Shown here: positions 1 to 8,864 of the stretch, piece after piece | Layout of the letters: each line of letters begins with the position of its first letter | Position numbering within the stretch: position 1 is the stretch's first letter | DNA from: Lentibacter algarum | Lineage (GTDB): Bacteria; Pseudomonadota; Alphaproteobacteria; Rhodobacterales; Rhodobacteraceae | Direction of reading: 5' to 3' | Assembly (NCBI RefSeq): GCF_040580765.1 | Contig: NZ_CP158687.1 | Location: 2,294,001 to 2,358,000, forward strand | Length of the DNA stretch: 64,000 bases | Translations under genes and position numbers: made by a program | The notes under the pieces: generated by a model | What the model was told of the DNA's origin: nothing | Databases searched by the model: none | Seen by the model: the letters and a program-made list of their open reading frames with translations, nothing else

Positions 1-212
1 TCATAGAGGGCTACGTGATTGAAGGCCATGTCCCGGCCGCTGATATCCGCCGCCTTCTTGAGGAACGCCCGGACGCCGTCGGCCTCGCCGTTCCGGGAAT
101 GCCCTATGGCTCGCCCGGCATGGGGCCGGAAGAAAATCGTGAAGCTTATGATGTCTTCCTCATCCGCGAGGACGGGTCGACCGAAGTCTTTTCAAGCTAC
201 GCAGAAGGATAA
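1..212 (+). CDS. DUF411-type metal-binding protein, C-terminal part (5' end outside window)
   Basis: The reading frame is open from the window edge and ends at TAA 210-212. The last 70 or so residues read as the end of a DUF411 protein: a YVIEGHVP segment followed by the glycine- and proline-rich GLAVPGMPYGSPGM stretch that is typical of the family. DUF411 proteins are small periplasmic proteins often found beside copper or other metal-resistance genes, which fits the metal-transporter relic just downstream. The GTG at 15 is internal and is not the real start. The N-terminus, including any signal peptide and cysteines, is not visible. Confidence 0.75.
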   Translation, partial: IEGYVIEGHVPAADIRRLLEERPDAVGLAVPGMPYGSPGMGPEENREAYDVFLIREDGSTEVFSSYAEG

Positions 213-224
213 TCTGGCCCGCTT

Positions 225-380
225 ATGGAAAACCTGTCTCCGATAATGCTCGGCTTTCTCGGAAGCCTTGCCGCCGGATCGCTCACGGCAGTCGGAGCAA
301 TTCCCGTGCTGTTCGGGCGCATCCCGTCGCGGGCGACGCGCGATCTGTCGCTTCGTCCGCACTTCGGCCATAAACAATAG
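225..380 (+). pseudogene. ZIP-family metal transporter, truncated after about 45 codons
   Basis: An ATG at 225 opens a frame whose first 45 residues form a hydrophobic first helix (PIMLGFLGSLAAGSLTAVGA) and the VLFGRIPSRATRD loop expected at the N-terminus of a ZIP (Zn/Fe permease) protein. The frame then runs into the direct repeat that starts at 359 and ends at a TAG at 378-380. ZIP proteins are about 250-300 residues, so over 80 per cent is missing. The break coincides with the left edge of the repeat, so the gene was probably cut by arrival of an integrated element. Confidence 0.6.
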
Positions 381-638
381 TCCGAGTGAACGTCCACTTC
401 ATTCAGTCCGTGTCCAGTCTTGCGTCTTTTGGAATGTTGAACAGTGTGTTACAATTAGAAGTCTGCGATTACTGTGTCCAACACAGCGTTTCCGCCCTAC
501 CCTCAAAATGACACCAAAAACACACTCGCACGCACACCAAAAATATTGCCACGCAAGCCATTGATAATAAATGTCTAAATTACACCACCTCCATTGAAAA
601 TCCTCGTGTCGGTGGTTCGATTCCGCCCCTGGGCACCA
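359..638. repeat. Left copy of 280 bp direct repeat ending in tRNA-Phe 3' fragment
   Basis: This stretch is colinear with 40651-40930 at a constant offset of 40,292 bp. The first 46 bases are identical, the middle is diverged but clearly alignable, and the last 48 bases are identical. It contains no convincing gene. The start coincides with truncation of the ZIP gene. Homologous end sequences of this kind are expected where related integrative elements have used the same attachment site. Confidence 0.85.
591..638 (+). other. att site: 3' part of tRNA-Phe(GAA)
   Basis: The segment holds the anticodon loop with GAA, the 3' strand of the anticodon stem (TCCTC), the variable loop, the T arm (GGTGG-TTCGATT-CCGCC), the 3' acceptor strand and an encoded CCA. 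The D arm and 5' acceptor strand are absent, so it is not a functional tRNA gene. An identical 48-base copy lies at 40883-40930. A tRNA 3' end duplicated at both edges of an island is the standard trace of integration by a tyrosine recombinase. Confidence 0.85.
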
Positions 639-1096
639 CTTTTTCTAATAAAAACAATGGCTTAGCAGAACGCAACGCGCGCTAAAGTTGTGTAATTCAA
701 AAACACACCTTAAACACACTTTTTGCCGTGTTGCTGACTATTTTGACTGCGGATTCGCTGTGTTGACCACAGAGTTGGGTGTGGCTGTGTTAGGACACAG
801 TGTTGGTGGCGTTTTGGGCGAACATAGCTTGGAACACACAAGAAACGTGATTGCTGGCTTTCCGGCCCTTAGCGGACCTTGGTGGGTCGCGCAGCTAAGG
901 TCGGGTCTGAGCCCTTATTCCCAGATGCTGCACTGCAAACATTTTGAAGTAAGCACGGAAACCGGCCGTTGATTCATGGAGTGCGTCGGGAAAAGAGGAG
1001 GGGCACGCGGTTGCTCCTCGCGGATGATTTTGTCGACAGCATTGCGCCTATTTAGGCTCCACAACGCCACCGGCAATGGGGCGGGCAAAAAAGTTG
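639..1096. other. Non-coding region right of the left att site
   Basis: No supported gene. The first 120 bases are a diverged version of 40931-41060, with shared blocks such as ATGGCTTA and GGATTCGCT. Short AACACAC and ACACAGTG motifs recur between 700 and 840 and could be recombinase arm-binding sites; that is inference only. Confidence 0.5.
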
Positions 1097-1822
1097 CTAC
1101 GGGTTGGTCAACAGATACTCGCAGGTTTTTGTGTCAAAGCCCGAAATGCGAAACCCGTCCGCGAAAGCAGCCGTAAGTGCTGCGCGCACGCGCAGGCGTT
1201 CGGCAACGGCGCCCTTGAGGTTGTTCGACAGAAGTGCACCGAAATCAGCAGGGATTGCGACACGGAGGTCGCCGCCGGTGACAGGCGGGGTGCGCGGATT
1301 TTCGGCGCGGTGTACGACTTCGGGCGCGGTTAGGTGCCATTCGGCAAGCAGGCGATCCGAGGCGACACCGGCGTTGATACCCTCCATCTTGCCATAGTAA
1401 TCATGGTAGTAGGTCCCGGCGGTCGCCCCTAACCTTGCGATGTTCAGGTTCGCGTTGACGCGGCGGAGCGGGTCATAGGTCCAACGCACCGTCGTGATAC
1501 CTCGTTCAAGACACCAGTCGCGCTGATACCATTTCAGCTTTACGCCCAGCCCCATGCCGCGGCTATCTGGATGCACGGCTAGTCGGTGCGAATGCTGCAC
1601 ATCGGGTTGACTGGTTGGAAAACCAAAGAGAAAGCCCAGCATGCGCCCCTCGGAAAAAGCACCGGCAACCAATCCCCCTTCGTGCTGAATCGCGAGCATG
1701 ATGTCAGAATTGTCGGCCGGGTCGTCTTGTCCCCAGACTTCGCGTTGAAACGCCTCAGAACGTTTTAGTTCTTCAACCGAGTTCAACTCGCGTATCGTCA
1801 GTTCTGGCGTCGGCTGGTTCAT
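1097..1822 (-). CDS. GNAT-family acyltransferase of the type linked to N-acylamino-acid racemases
   Basis: A 241-residue protein with the acyl-CoA-binding loop of GNAT enzymes (LAVHPDSRGMGLGVKLK, about residues 80-97) followed by WTYDPLRRVNANLNIARLGA and a YYHDYYGKM segment. This is the pattern of a large GNAT subfamily repeatedly found beside N-succinylamino-acid racemases. In Geobacillus a GNAT of similar context succinylates D-amino acids. The start overlaps the stop of the racemase-like gene (ATGA), so the two are translationally coupled. The substrate here is inferred from context only. Confidence 0.75.
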   Translation of the reverse strand: MNQPTPELTIRELNSVEELKRSEAFQREVWGQDDPADNSDIMLAIQHEGGLVAGAFSEGRMLGFLFGFPTSQPDVQHSHRLAVHPDSRGMGLGVKLKWYQRDWCLERGITTVRWTYDPLRRVNANLNIARLGATAGTYYHDYYGKMEGINAGVASDRLLAEWHLTAPEVVHRAENPRTPPVTGGDLRVAIPADFGALLSNNLKGAVAERLRVRAALTAAFADGFRISGFDTKTCEYLLTNP

Positions 1823-2973
1823 GTCCCAATCTCCTCAACGTGATCGGTAACGGATTTTAGATAATCGTGGTCCAGCGTCACGCCGATGCCGGGGCCGGTT
1901 GCTGGAACGGGCATCTCGCCGTTTGAGGCTTCCAGCGGTTCATTGATGATGTCACGCTTGAAATAGCGGCTGGCGCTTGATGTATCCCCGGGTTTGGTAA
2001 AATTGGCCAAAGTTGCAAGGTGGATATTATGCGCGCGACCGATGCCTGCCTCCAGCATGCCACCGCACCAGACCGGAGCCCCAAAGGCCGCACTTGTGTC
2101 GTGGATGGCACGGGCCGCGGCAAACCCGCCAACGCGACCGACCTTGATGTTGATGACCCGCGCCGCCCGCATTTCCAGGGCTTTGCGTGCATCGCTGGCG
2201 CTGCGGATGCTTTCGTCCAGACAGATCGCCGTTTTTAGCGATGCCTGCACTTGGGCGTGATCATGGATATCGTCAAACGCCAGCGGCTGTTCAATATAAT
2301 CAAGGTTGAAGCCGTCCAGAGCCTGCAGAACCGGCAGGTCAGCAAGCCCGTAATCGGTATTGGCGTCTACCGTCAGCTTAATATCGGGGTACTGGTTGCG
2401 CACGGCCTCGACGATTTTGACGTCATGGCCTTGTGCGATCTTTAACTTGGTGCGTTTGTAGCCGCTGGCCAAAGCTTCGTCGATGCGATCAAGGGTTTTC
2501 TCAATAGGTGCGATGCCAAGGCTGACGCCGACATCAACAGAATTGCCCACACCGCCGAGGGCTGCCTTCAGGGGGATGCCAAGGCTTTTGGACCACATAT
2601 CCCAGAACGCCATTTCAACAACGGCTTTGGCCATCCGGTTGCCGCGCCACGGCGCGAGATATGGCTCCAGCTCGTAAGGAGATGCAAATCGCTTGCCGAT
2701 GATCGAGGGCAGCAGAACATCACGCAGAAAGGCCATTGCGCCGGGAATGGTTTCCTCAAGATAGTCGGGGGTTGGGTCCATCACCGCCTCGGCTATGCCC
2801 TCAAGCCCTTCGCCCTTCAGCACCAAAAGCGGGAATGTCTTGCAGGTCATAGTGCCGCTTGAGATGACAAAAGGTGTGAGCAGAGGCAGGCTCACGATCC
2901 GCAATTCGGCAGCTTCGATCAGGATACCTCCACGCAGGGCGGTAGGGGCAAAAGCGGTTGAATGTTCTGGCAT
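1819..2973 (-). CDS. Enolase-superfamily enzyme: N-acylamino-acid racemase / o-succinylbenzoate synthase-like
   Basis: A 384-residue muconate-lactonizing-subgroup enolase. Visible active-site elements are the KLKI lysine motif, metal ligands in TVDAN, YIEQPL and CLDES, and the second catalytic lysine in NIKVGRVGG. No menaquinone genes are nearby. The adjoining GNAT and amino-acid ABC transporter favour N-succinyl or N-acyl amino-acid racemization over o-succinylbenzoate synthesis. Family homology starts only at about residue 18. A GGAGG at 2927-2931 sits four bases before a CTG codon (2920-2922), so the true start may be that CTG rather than the ATG at 2973. It ends in a 4 bp overlap with the GNAT gene. 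Confidence 0.8.
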   Translation of the reverse strand: MPEHSTAFAPTALRGGILIEAAELRIVSLPLLTPFVISSGTMTCKTFPLLVLKGEGLEGIAEAVMDPTPDYLEETIPGAMAFLRDVLLPSIIGKRFASPYELEPYLAPWRGNRMAKAVVEMAFWDMWSKSLGIPLKAALGGVGNSVDVGVSLGIAPIEKTLDRIDEALASGYKRTKLKIAQGHDVKIVEAVRNQYPDIKLTVDANTDYGLADLPVLQALDGFNLDYIEQPLAFDDIHDHAQVQASLKTAICLDESIRSASDARKALEMRAARVINIKVGRVGGFAAARAIHDTSAAFGAPVWCGGMLEAGIGRAHNIHLATLANFTKPGDTSSASRYFKRDIINEPLEASNGEMPVPATGPGIGVTLDHDYLKSVTDHVEEIGT

Positions 2974-3016
2974 ATTTTTGACCTAAATGGCTTGAGATTT
3001 CAGGGCGGAAACCCCG

Positions 3017-3775
3017 CTAGCTTACCTTAGAGATAAAGCGCTTGAATTCTTCTGTCTTGGGATTGGTGAACATTTCCTCTGGCGGGCCTTGCTCGGCAAT
3101 TCGGCCTTCATGCAGGAAAACAACTTCAGAGGATACATCGCGGGCAAAGCCCATCTCGTGGGTCACGACAATCATTGTGCGCCCTTCAGCGGCGAGCGAT
3201 TGCATCACCTTCAGTACTTCGCCCACCAACTCGGGGTCGAGCGCGGAGGTTGGTTCGTCAAACAGGATTGCATCGGGTTCCATTGCCAAGGCGCGCGCGA
3301 TGGCGACTCGTTGCTGCTGCCCACCCGAGAGCTGCGAGGGGTACATCTGCATCCGATCCTCAAGCCCAACGCGCTTGAGCAGTGCCTCGGCCTTGTCGCG
3401 GGCCTCTGCCTTCGCGACGCGTTTGACCTGTATCGGTCCTTCCATCACATTTTCCTGAACCGTGCGGTGTGTCCAGAGGTTAAACTGTTGAAACACCATG
3501 CCCAGACGGCTGCGGATGCTCTCGATATGGCGCGCATTCTGCGGTTTACCGTTGCGTACAATGACTTCTTCGCCCTGAACCGTCACCTTGCCAGAGGTTG
3601 GCGTTTCGAGGAAATTGAGACAGCGCAGGAAGGTGGATTTTCCAGAACCCGAGGAGCCGAGGATCGAGATCACGTCATGTTTGTTCGCTTCAAGTGAAAT
3701 GCCCTTGAGAACTTCGAGGTGTCCAAAGGATTTATGGATATCTTCGGCTTTTAGAACGGTTTCCGCTTGGGTCAT
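3017..3775 (-). CDS. Polar amino-acid ABC transporter ATP-binding protein
   Basis: A 252-residue ATPase of the HisP/GlnQ class. It shows Walker A (GSSGSGKST), the Q-loop region (VFQQFNLW), the ABC signature LSGGQQQR, Walker B with [11 protein letters not shown], and the switch histidine in VTHEMGFA. It powers the import complex formed by the next two permeases and the binding protein. Its start overlaps the stop of the upstream permease by 4 bp. The whole group runs on the minus strand from the RpiR gene to the GNAT gene. Confidence 0.95.
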   Translation of the reverse strand: MTQAETVLKAEDIHKSFGHLEVLKGISLEANKHDVISILGSSGSGKSTFLRCLNFLETPTSGKVTVQGEEVIVRNGKPQNARHIESIRSRLGMVFQQFNLWTHRTVQENVMEGPIQVKRVAKAEARDKAEALLKRVGLEDRMQMYPSQLSGGQQQRVAIARALAMEPDAILFDEPTSALDPELVGEVLKVMQSLAAEGRTMIVVTHEMGFARDVSSEVVFLHEGRIAEQGPPEEMFTNPKTEEFKRFISKVS

Positions 3776-4506
3776 CCTTGGGCTTCCTTCACTGGCACCG
3801 TGGTGCCACGTGGTTTGTTATGGGCTTCGATATGGCGGCTTAGACGTCGTTCTGCTTGTCGCCAGATCAGCACAAAGATTGCAGTGATGCAGAGGTAGAT
3901 TACAGCCGCCCAGAGGTAGACCGAAAAATCGAATGTCTTGGAAAATACCTGCCGCGTGCGGCCCATGATATCAAAAACCGTCACCACGCTTGCCAGCGCG
4001 CTGGCCTTCATCAGCAAAATGACTTCATTGCCCAAAGCGGGCCACGCGATGCGATACGCATGCGGGTAGACCACACGGCGCAAAGTTGTGAGGCGGCTCA
4101 TGCCGATGGCTTTGGCAGCCTCGATTTCGCCACGGTTCACGCCCATGATACCACCGCGCAGGATTTCAGTTTGATAGGCGGTCGAGTTCAGCGCAAAGGT
4201 CAGGAGGGCGCAATTGAACGGATCCCGAAAGAAATTCCAGAGGCCCCATTCTGTTAAGAACGGACGAAATTGGCCCGAACCATAGTAGATCAGGAACAGC
4301 TGCGCGAGGATCGGCGTGCCGCGCATAAACGAGATGTAAAGCCTCAGCGGGGCTTGGACCATTGTCGGTGCCTGCACGCGGATCAAGGCGAACGCCGGAG
4401 AGAAAAACGCTGCAATTAAGGCGCCAAGAAGCGTCAGTTTGATCGTCATGAGTGTGCCATCAAGAAGGCGCGGCCAGTATTGGATGAGGACGTCGATCGG
4501 GTTCAT
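3772..4506 (-). CDS. Polar amino-acid ABC transporter permease (HisM-like)
   Basis: A 244-residue inner-membrane permease with about five hydrophobic helices. It has the HisM/GlnP-type features YYG near residue 75, [13 protein letters not shown], and the EAA loop [20 protein letters not shown] that contacts the ATPase. Length is normal for the family. It pairs with the permease immediately upstream to form a heterodimeric channel. Confidence 0.93.
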   Translation of the reverse strand: MNPIDVLIQYWPRLLDGTLMTIKLTLLGALIAAFFSPAFALIRVQAPTMVQAPLRLYISFMRGTPILAQLFLIYYGSGQFRPFLTEWGLWNFFRDPFNCALLTFALNSTAYQTEILRGGIMGVNRGEIEAAKAIGMSRLTTLRRVVYPHAYRIAWPALGNEVILLMKASALASVVTVFDIMGRTRQVFSKTFDFSVYLWAAVIYLCITAIFVLIWRQAERRLSRHIEAHNKPRGTTVPVKEAQG

Positions 4507-4507
4507 T

Positions 4508-5215
4508 TCATGCCCTCCTTACGCCACGATTGGCACGTTTTTCCATCCGCGCCAGAACCACTTCCGACAGCAGGCAAAGCACCCAATAAATCAGGCAAGC
4601 CACAAGATAGAAGGTGAAGGGTTGTTTCGTGACCCCAACGGCCACTTTGGTCATGCGCATCAGATCATCCAAGGCGATCACCGAGACAAGCGCTGTATCT
4701 TTAAGCATGTTGATCCAGAGATTGCCTAAGCCGGGCAGCGCAAAGCGCCACAATTGCGGCAACTGGATCCGAAAGAATATCTTTCGCTGGCTCATACCGA
4801 TTGCGCGGCCAGCCTCGGCCTGTCCTCTATCAAGCGAGTTGAACGCGCCTCGGATCACTTCGCCCGCGAAGGCACCGAACACCATGCCAAGCGCGATAAC
4901 ACCGGCTGCAAAGGGGCTGAAATTAGTGCCGCCGCCGTCAGGGTTCCACCAGCGTAGCGCCGAATTCAAAAGCAAACCAACGCCGTTATAGACCACAAAC
5001 AGGGTTAGGATTTCCGGCAACCCGCGCATGACGGTTGTGTAGCCGAACCCGAAAAAGCGCAGAGTTCGCAACTGCGACAGCGAACAAAACGCCGCAAGAA
5101 ATCCAAGGGCGAGCCCGACGGGCAGCGTTACGATGGCAAGTTGCGCCGTAATCGCCAGCCCGCGCAGAATTTCATCCCCCCAGCCGGCATCGCCGTATGC
5201 AAAGAGCTCATACAT
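4508..5215 (-). CDS. Polar amino-acid ABC transporter permease (HisQ-like)
   Basis: An integral membrane permease with the EAA motif (GQAEAGRAIGMSQRKIFFRI) and a typical TMRGLPEIL loop. The frame is open back to a TTG at 5242, but the ATG at 5215 (protein MYELFAYGD...) matches the usual family start and has an AAGG element upstream, so it is preferred (235 residues). The gap to the next permease is one base, and the binding-protein gene lies just upstream. Confidence 0.92.
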   Translation of the reverse strand: MYELFAYGDAGWGDEILRGLAITAQLAIVTLPVGLALGFLAAFCSLSQLRTLRFFGFGYTTVMRGLPEILTLFVVYNGVGLLLNSALRWWNPDGGGTNFSPFAAGVIALGMVFGAFAGEVIRGAFNSLDRGQAEAGRAIGMSQRKIFFRIQLPQLWRFALPGLGNLWINMLKDTALVSVIALDDLMRMTKVAVGVTKQPFTFYLVACLIYWVLCLLSEVVLARMEKRANRGVRRA

Positions 5216-5248
5216 GGCGTGGCCTTGTGGTTGGGGGGACAAATTGCA

Positions 5249-6028
5249 TCATTTCATCGTATAGACGTCGATTTCGAAATACTTGTTGTTGATTTCAAGA
5301 TAGGTTCCATCAGCACGCATTTCTGCAAGCGCATTGTTCAGGTTCTCGCGCAATTCGTCATCTTCCTGACGCACGGCCATGCCAACGCCGTCGCCGACAA
5401 AGGCAGGATCGGTGATCGGTTCGCCTCCCAACTCACAGCATGCGCCGTCTTCGGATTTTGTGGTCCAATCCAGCATCGGCAGCATGTCACCGACTTGCAG
5501 ATCAATACGACCGCTTGCCATGTCCAAATTTACTTCGTCCTGCGTAGGATAAAGGCGGACTTCGGCGTCAGGATAGGTTGCCTCGGCAAAGTCGGCCTGC
5601 GTTGTTCCCGACTGCGCGCCAATGATCAGGCCCGAAAGAGATTCATTGGTGAATTCGATGATATCGCTGCCCATTGGGACAACATGCGTCATCGCAGCAA
5701 GATAGTAAGGGTCAGTGAAATCAACCTGCTGTTTGCGTTCTTCGGTGATGAACATCGACGCAACGATCACATCATATTTGTTTGCCAGCAGGCCGGGGAT
5801 GATACCGTCCCAGTCTTGGGCTACAACATCACATTCTACATCCATGCGTTTGCACAATTCCAAGGCAATATCGATGTCGAAACCGGCGATTGTCCCATCA
5901 GATTCGATGTAATTGAACGGAGGGTACGCGCCCTCGGTTCCGATTGTCACAGTTTCTGCGGTGGCTTGCACTGCAAAGGCTGCCGTGAGGGCCGCCGTCG
6001 CGATCATTGTCGTCAGTTTGGTTTTCAT
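5249..6028 (-). CDS. Amino-acid ABC transporter substrate-binding protein
   Basis: A 259-residue periplasmic protein with a Sec signal peptide (cleavage near AVQATA, about residues 1-24). It is a family-3 solute-binding fold: EGAYPPFNYI, GFDIDIALELCKRM and VDFTDPYY. This family binds lysine, arginine, ornithine, histidine or similar polar amino acids. The downstream racemase-like gene raises the possibility that it accepts D- or N-acylated amino acids. The ligand cannot be told from sequence. Confidence 0.93.
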   Translation of the reverse strand: MKTKLTTMIATAALTAAFAVQATAETVTIGTEGAYPPFNYIESDGTIAGFDIDIALELCKRMDVECDVVAQDWDGIIPGLLANKYDVIVASMFITEERKQQVDFTDPYYLAAMTHVVPMGSDIIEFTNESLSGLIIGAQSGTTQADFAEATYPDAEVRLYPTQDEVNLDMASGRIDLQVGDMLPMLDWTTKSEDGACCELGGEPITDPAFVGDGVGMAVRQEDDELRENLNNALAEMRADGTYLEINNKYFEIDVYTMK

Positions 6029-6059
6029 TTTGGTCTTCTCCCGTTGAGTTTGGTTTTCG

Positions 6060-6938
6060 TTACTTCATTATTTGGGTGACAGGGTCGCCCACATGGCCTG
6101 TGATGCGCCCGAACAATTCAGCGATTTGGTTCAGCCGGTCCCCTGTATCGGGGCCAAGCTCCATGAATACGCCGTTGATCAGAAGGTTGCCCAGACTCGC
6201 CATAAGGGCGGTGGAATCCCAGAACTGGTTAACTTGCGTCGGCACGGCAAACACCTCATCGGCGACCCCATTTCCCCAGTCACAATAGACGTCAGTGATC
6301 AGCGTGACAGGTATGCCCGCGCCATGTGCTTCTTGCGCCAGCACCTTGGCCTGCCGCGAATATCTGCGGGCCTCGAAGATGACCAGGCAAGCGGCGGTGT
6401 CCGACGCCAGCAATTCAGAAAAATTCCCTCCGGCAAGGTCCATCAACGTCACGCTATCGCGCAGATATTGCAGTTGGTTTGCGAAATATTGGGCGATGCC
6501 CCGTTCGGTTTGAAACCCGGTGATAAAAATCCGTTCCGTCTTGGCCAGACGTTTTACCACACGCTGCCAGTTCTTTGTTGTCGCCAATTCGTAGACAGAC
6601 ACCAAAGCAGCAATTTCCATCTCCATCCCGCGCGCAAGATGGGACTCATTGTTTTCCGAGTTTTTGCGAAGCTCGTTCAGACGTTCACTCATGAGCCAAG
6701 GATGGTCCCCGATGTGACCTTTCAAATGTTCCTTAAGGTTCCTGAAGCTCTCGTAGCCGATCGATCGGCAAAAGCGACCTACGGTGGCTTCGCTCACCTT
6801 CACTTTCGCTGCGATACTTGCGGCCGTTTCAAAAGGAAGTTCCGTCAGGGAGCCACTCATGTAGCTGGCAATCGCCTTGTCCGCTTTACTGCCATTCCTC
6901 ATGGAATTGGAGAGAAGGGTCTCTATTGGCAGGGGCAA
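6060..6938 (-). CDS. MurR/RpiR-family transcriptional regulator
   Basis: An N-terminal HTH_6 domain with SEATVGRFCRSIGY as the recognition-helix segment, followed by a SIS-like sugar or metabolite-binding domain containing ITGFQTERGIAQYFA. It lies immediately upstream of, and in the same direction as, the ABC operon, so it probably controls that operon. The frame is open to a TTG at 7001. The TTG at 6938 has a GGAG seven bases upstream (6946-6949) and gives the normal family length (292 residues), so it is preferred; an ATG at 6902 is a further alternative. Confidence 0.85.
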   Translation of the reverse strand: MPLPIETLLSNSMRNGSKADKAIASYMSGSLTELPFETAASIAAKVKVSEATVGRFCRSIGYESFRNLKEHLKGHIGDHPWLMSERLNELRKNSENNESHLARGMEMEIAALVSVYELATTKNWQRVVKRLAKTERIFITGFQTERGIAQYFANQLQYLRDSVTLMDLAGGNFSELLASDTAACLVIFEARRYSRQAKVLAQEAHGAGIPVTLITDVYCDWGNGVADEVFAVPTQVNQFWDSTALMASLGNLLINGVFMELGPDTGDRLNQIAELFGRITGHVGDPVTQIMK

Positions 6939-7456
6939 TTGTGAACTCCGAAACGGCTTAGGGATTCGCCGTACATTGAAAGTTTTATTCCAAATTGTCA
7001 AATCTCAAATATTTCTGTCATTTTGACTGCAGAACCATGCGATACTGAAATATTATGAGCCAGTAACAGGGGCGGCGGTTGTTTTAAATGACACACTATC
7101 GCGCACAGTGTTGCATACGGGCGCAGTATTCTTGACTGGCAACAATGTGGGTTCAATTCAAAATCACCTCACTGCCCCACCGGACCGCAAGCTGCCGGGT
7201 ACCCAATGGCGTCGCAGGGCCTGGAAGCCAATTCTTCGATTTCGGAGTGAAGTCCGCTCTGATCAGGTGAAACCAGACCTTGGTATTGCTTGACCGAACG
7301 GCCGCAAAGTCCCGCACAGCGGACCTCTATCCAAACCGCAGCGAACTACCGCTTTCCGCCCGATCTTACTTCGGCTGTAGTCTTTTAACGCCCAAACACA
7401 CACTTCAGTAGACTTGTTGGTACGCCCTACCGTAGTGTCGCTGTGAGGAGCATGAC
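6939..7456. other. Non-coding region between RpiR operon and integrase
   Basis: No supported gene. It should contain the promoter of the minus-strand RpiR/ABC operon and of the integrase. A GAGGAG sequence at 7445-7450 is the likely ribosome-binding site for the integrase start at 7457. Confidence 0.4.
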
Positions 7457-8695
7457 ATGCGGCAGCTGCGTGATGATACACATCTGATACTGGACGGCGA
7501 GGTGCGTGTGTATCGACGTGAGCGCAGCAAGCGCTGGCAGGCAGCCTTTGTGATTGACGGGCACACCATCCGCATCAGTACCGGAAAGCACGATCTTGCT
7601 GAGGCCAAGGAGTATGCCCGCGAGACTTTTCTTGAATACAAGTTCCGCCACAAGAACGACCTGCCTGTAGTCACCAAGAAGTTCTCTGATGTTGCCACGC
7701 TGGCCATTGCGGATATGCGCAAGCAGCTGGATGCGGGCTTAGGGCGCAAAGTGTTTGCAGACTACATCGTGTGTATTGAGCGTTACCTCATCCCGTTCTT
7801 CGGTGCACAGTATGTGACCACCATTGATTACGAGAAGGTGCAGCAGTTCTACGAGTGGCGGCGGGCAAAGATGGGCCGTGAGCCAAAGGCCTCAACGCTA
7901 AACACACATAACTCAGCCATGAACCGTGTGTTTGAAGAAGCAGTGGCGCGGGGCTTTATCGCGCACAAGAATGTGCCACTGCTGGTCAACCGTGGTGAGA
8001 AGAGCGAACGCCGTCCTGACTTTACCCGTGAGGAGTACGCTACACTTATCCGCAAGCTGCCCAGCTGGATTGATACTGGCAAAGCAGGCAAACCCACAGA
8101 CATGCGGCACCTTATGCGGGACTACGTGTTGATCATGGCCAATACAGGCATGCGCCATGGCACAGAGGCGCTGAACCTACGCTGGAAGCATGTGACGCTG
8201 TTTGAAGAAAAGGATCTGCAGTATTTGGAGATGAGCGTCACAGGCAAAACTGGGCGGCGTGACATCATCTGCCGATCAGGCACAATCAATTACCTCAAGC
8301 GAATACACGAGAGATCTGAAGACATACGGCATATCCCGTTTGAAGACCTGCTCAAGCAGCGTATCGATCTGCCGGTGTTCAGATTGCCTGATGGAACAGT
8401 GAGCAAGAACATCCACCAGACGTTCCGCAAGTTCCTAACAGACACAGGACTAATCACATGTCCACGCACAGGGCAGAACAGAACGCTGTATAGTCTACGT
8501 CACACCTACGCGACATTCGCCCTACTCAACGATGGAATGGATATACATGCCCTCGCTGTGCAGATGGGCACAAGCATTGGCATGATTGAGCGGCATTACA
8601 GTCACCTCACGCCAAGGCTCAAAAAGGACATGCTCACGGGCAAGCGGTACGAGTTATCGCGGGATGAGTTTGAAGGGCAGAGTGAGGAATACTAA
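7457..8695 (+). CDS. Tyrosine recombinase / phage-type integrase
   Basis: A 412-residue site-specific recombinase. The N-terminal third is an Arm/SAM-like DNA-binding region. The C-terminal catalytic domain shows the first arginine in NTGMRHGTEALNL, the second arginine and histidine in YSLRHTYATF, and the nucleophile tyrosine in MIERHYSHL. The usual HxxR histidine is replaced by tyrosine (YSLR), a tolerated variation. The gene stands alone, 6.8 kb inside the left att site, between two unrelated catabolic operons. It may be the enzyme that integrated this or a previously nested element at tRNA-Phe. Confidence 0.9.
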   Translation: MRQLRDDTHLILDGEVRVYRRERSKRWQAAFVIDGHTIRISTGKHDLAEAKEYARETFLEYKFRHKNDLPVVTKKFSDVATLAIADMRKQLDAGLGRKVFADYIVCIERYLIPFFGAQYVTTIDYEKVQQFYEWRRAKMGREPKASTLNTHNSAMNRVFEEAVARGFIAHKNVPLLVNRGEKSERRPDFTREEYATLIRKLPSWIDTGKAGKPTDMRHLMRDYVLIMANTGMRHGTEALNLRWKHVTLFEEKDLQYLEMSVTGKTGRRDIICRSGTINYLKRIHERSEDIRHIPFEDLLKQRIDLPVFRLPDGTVSKNIHQTFRKFLTDTGLITCPRTGQNRTLYSLRHTYATFALLNDGMDIHALAVQMGTSIGMIERHYSHLTPRLKKDMLTGKRYELSRDEFEGQSEEY

Positions 8696-8864
8696 TGAGG
8701 ATCAACGTAAACGGCGGGAGGGAGACCGCTTTTTCGTTAAGTTTAGCTCCCGCAACAAAGACGTTAGAATTTGCGAACCTTTGCCGCCTTTTTAACAGAG
8801 CAATTTTCGGAATTTGCTACTTAGATCTCTAACTTTTGTTTGTCAAAAATGAGCCAAATCAGGC

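Noticed and set aside
591..638. Complete tRNA-Phe gene
   Set aside because: Only the anticodon loop, T arm and 3' acceptor strand are present; the upstream bases do not form a D arm or 5' acceptor strand. The same holds at 40883-40930.
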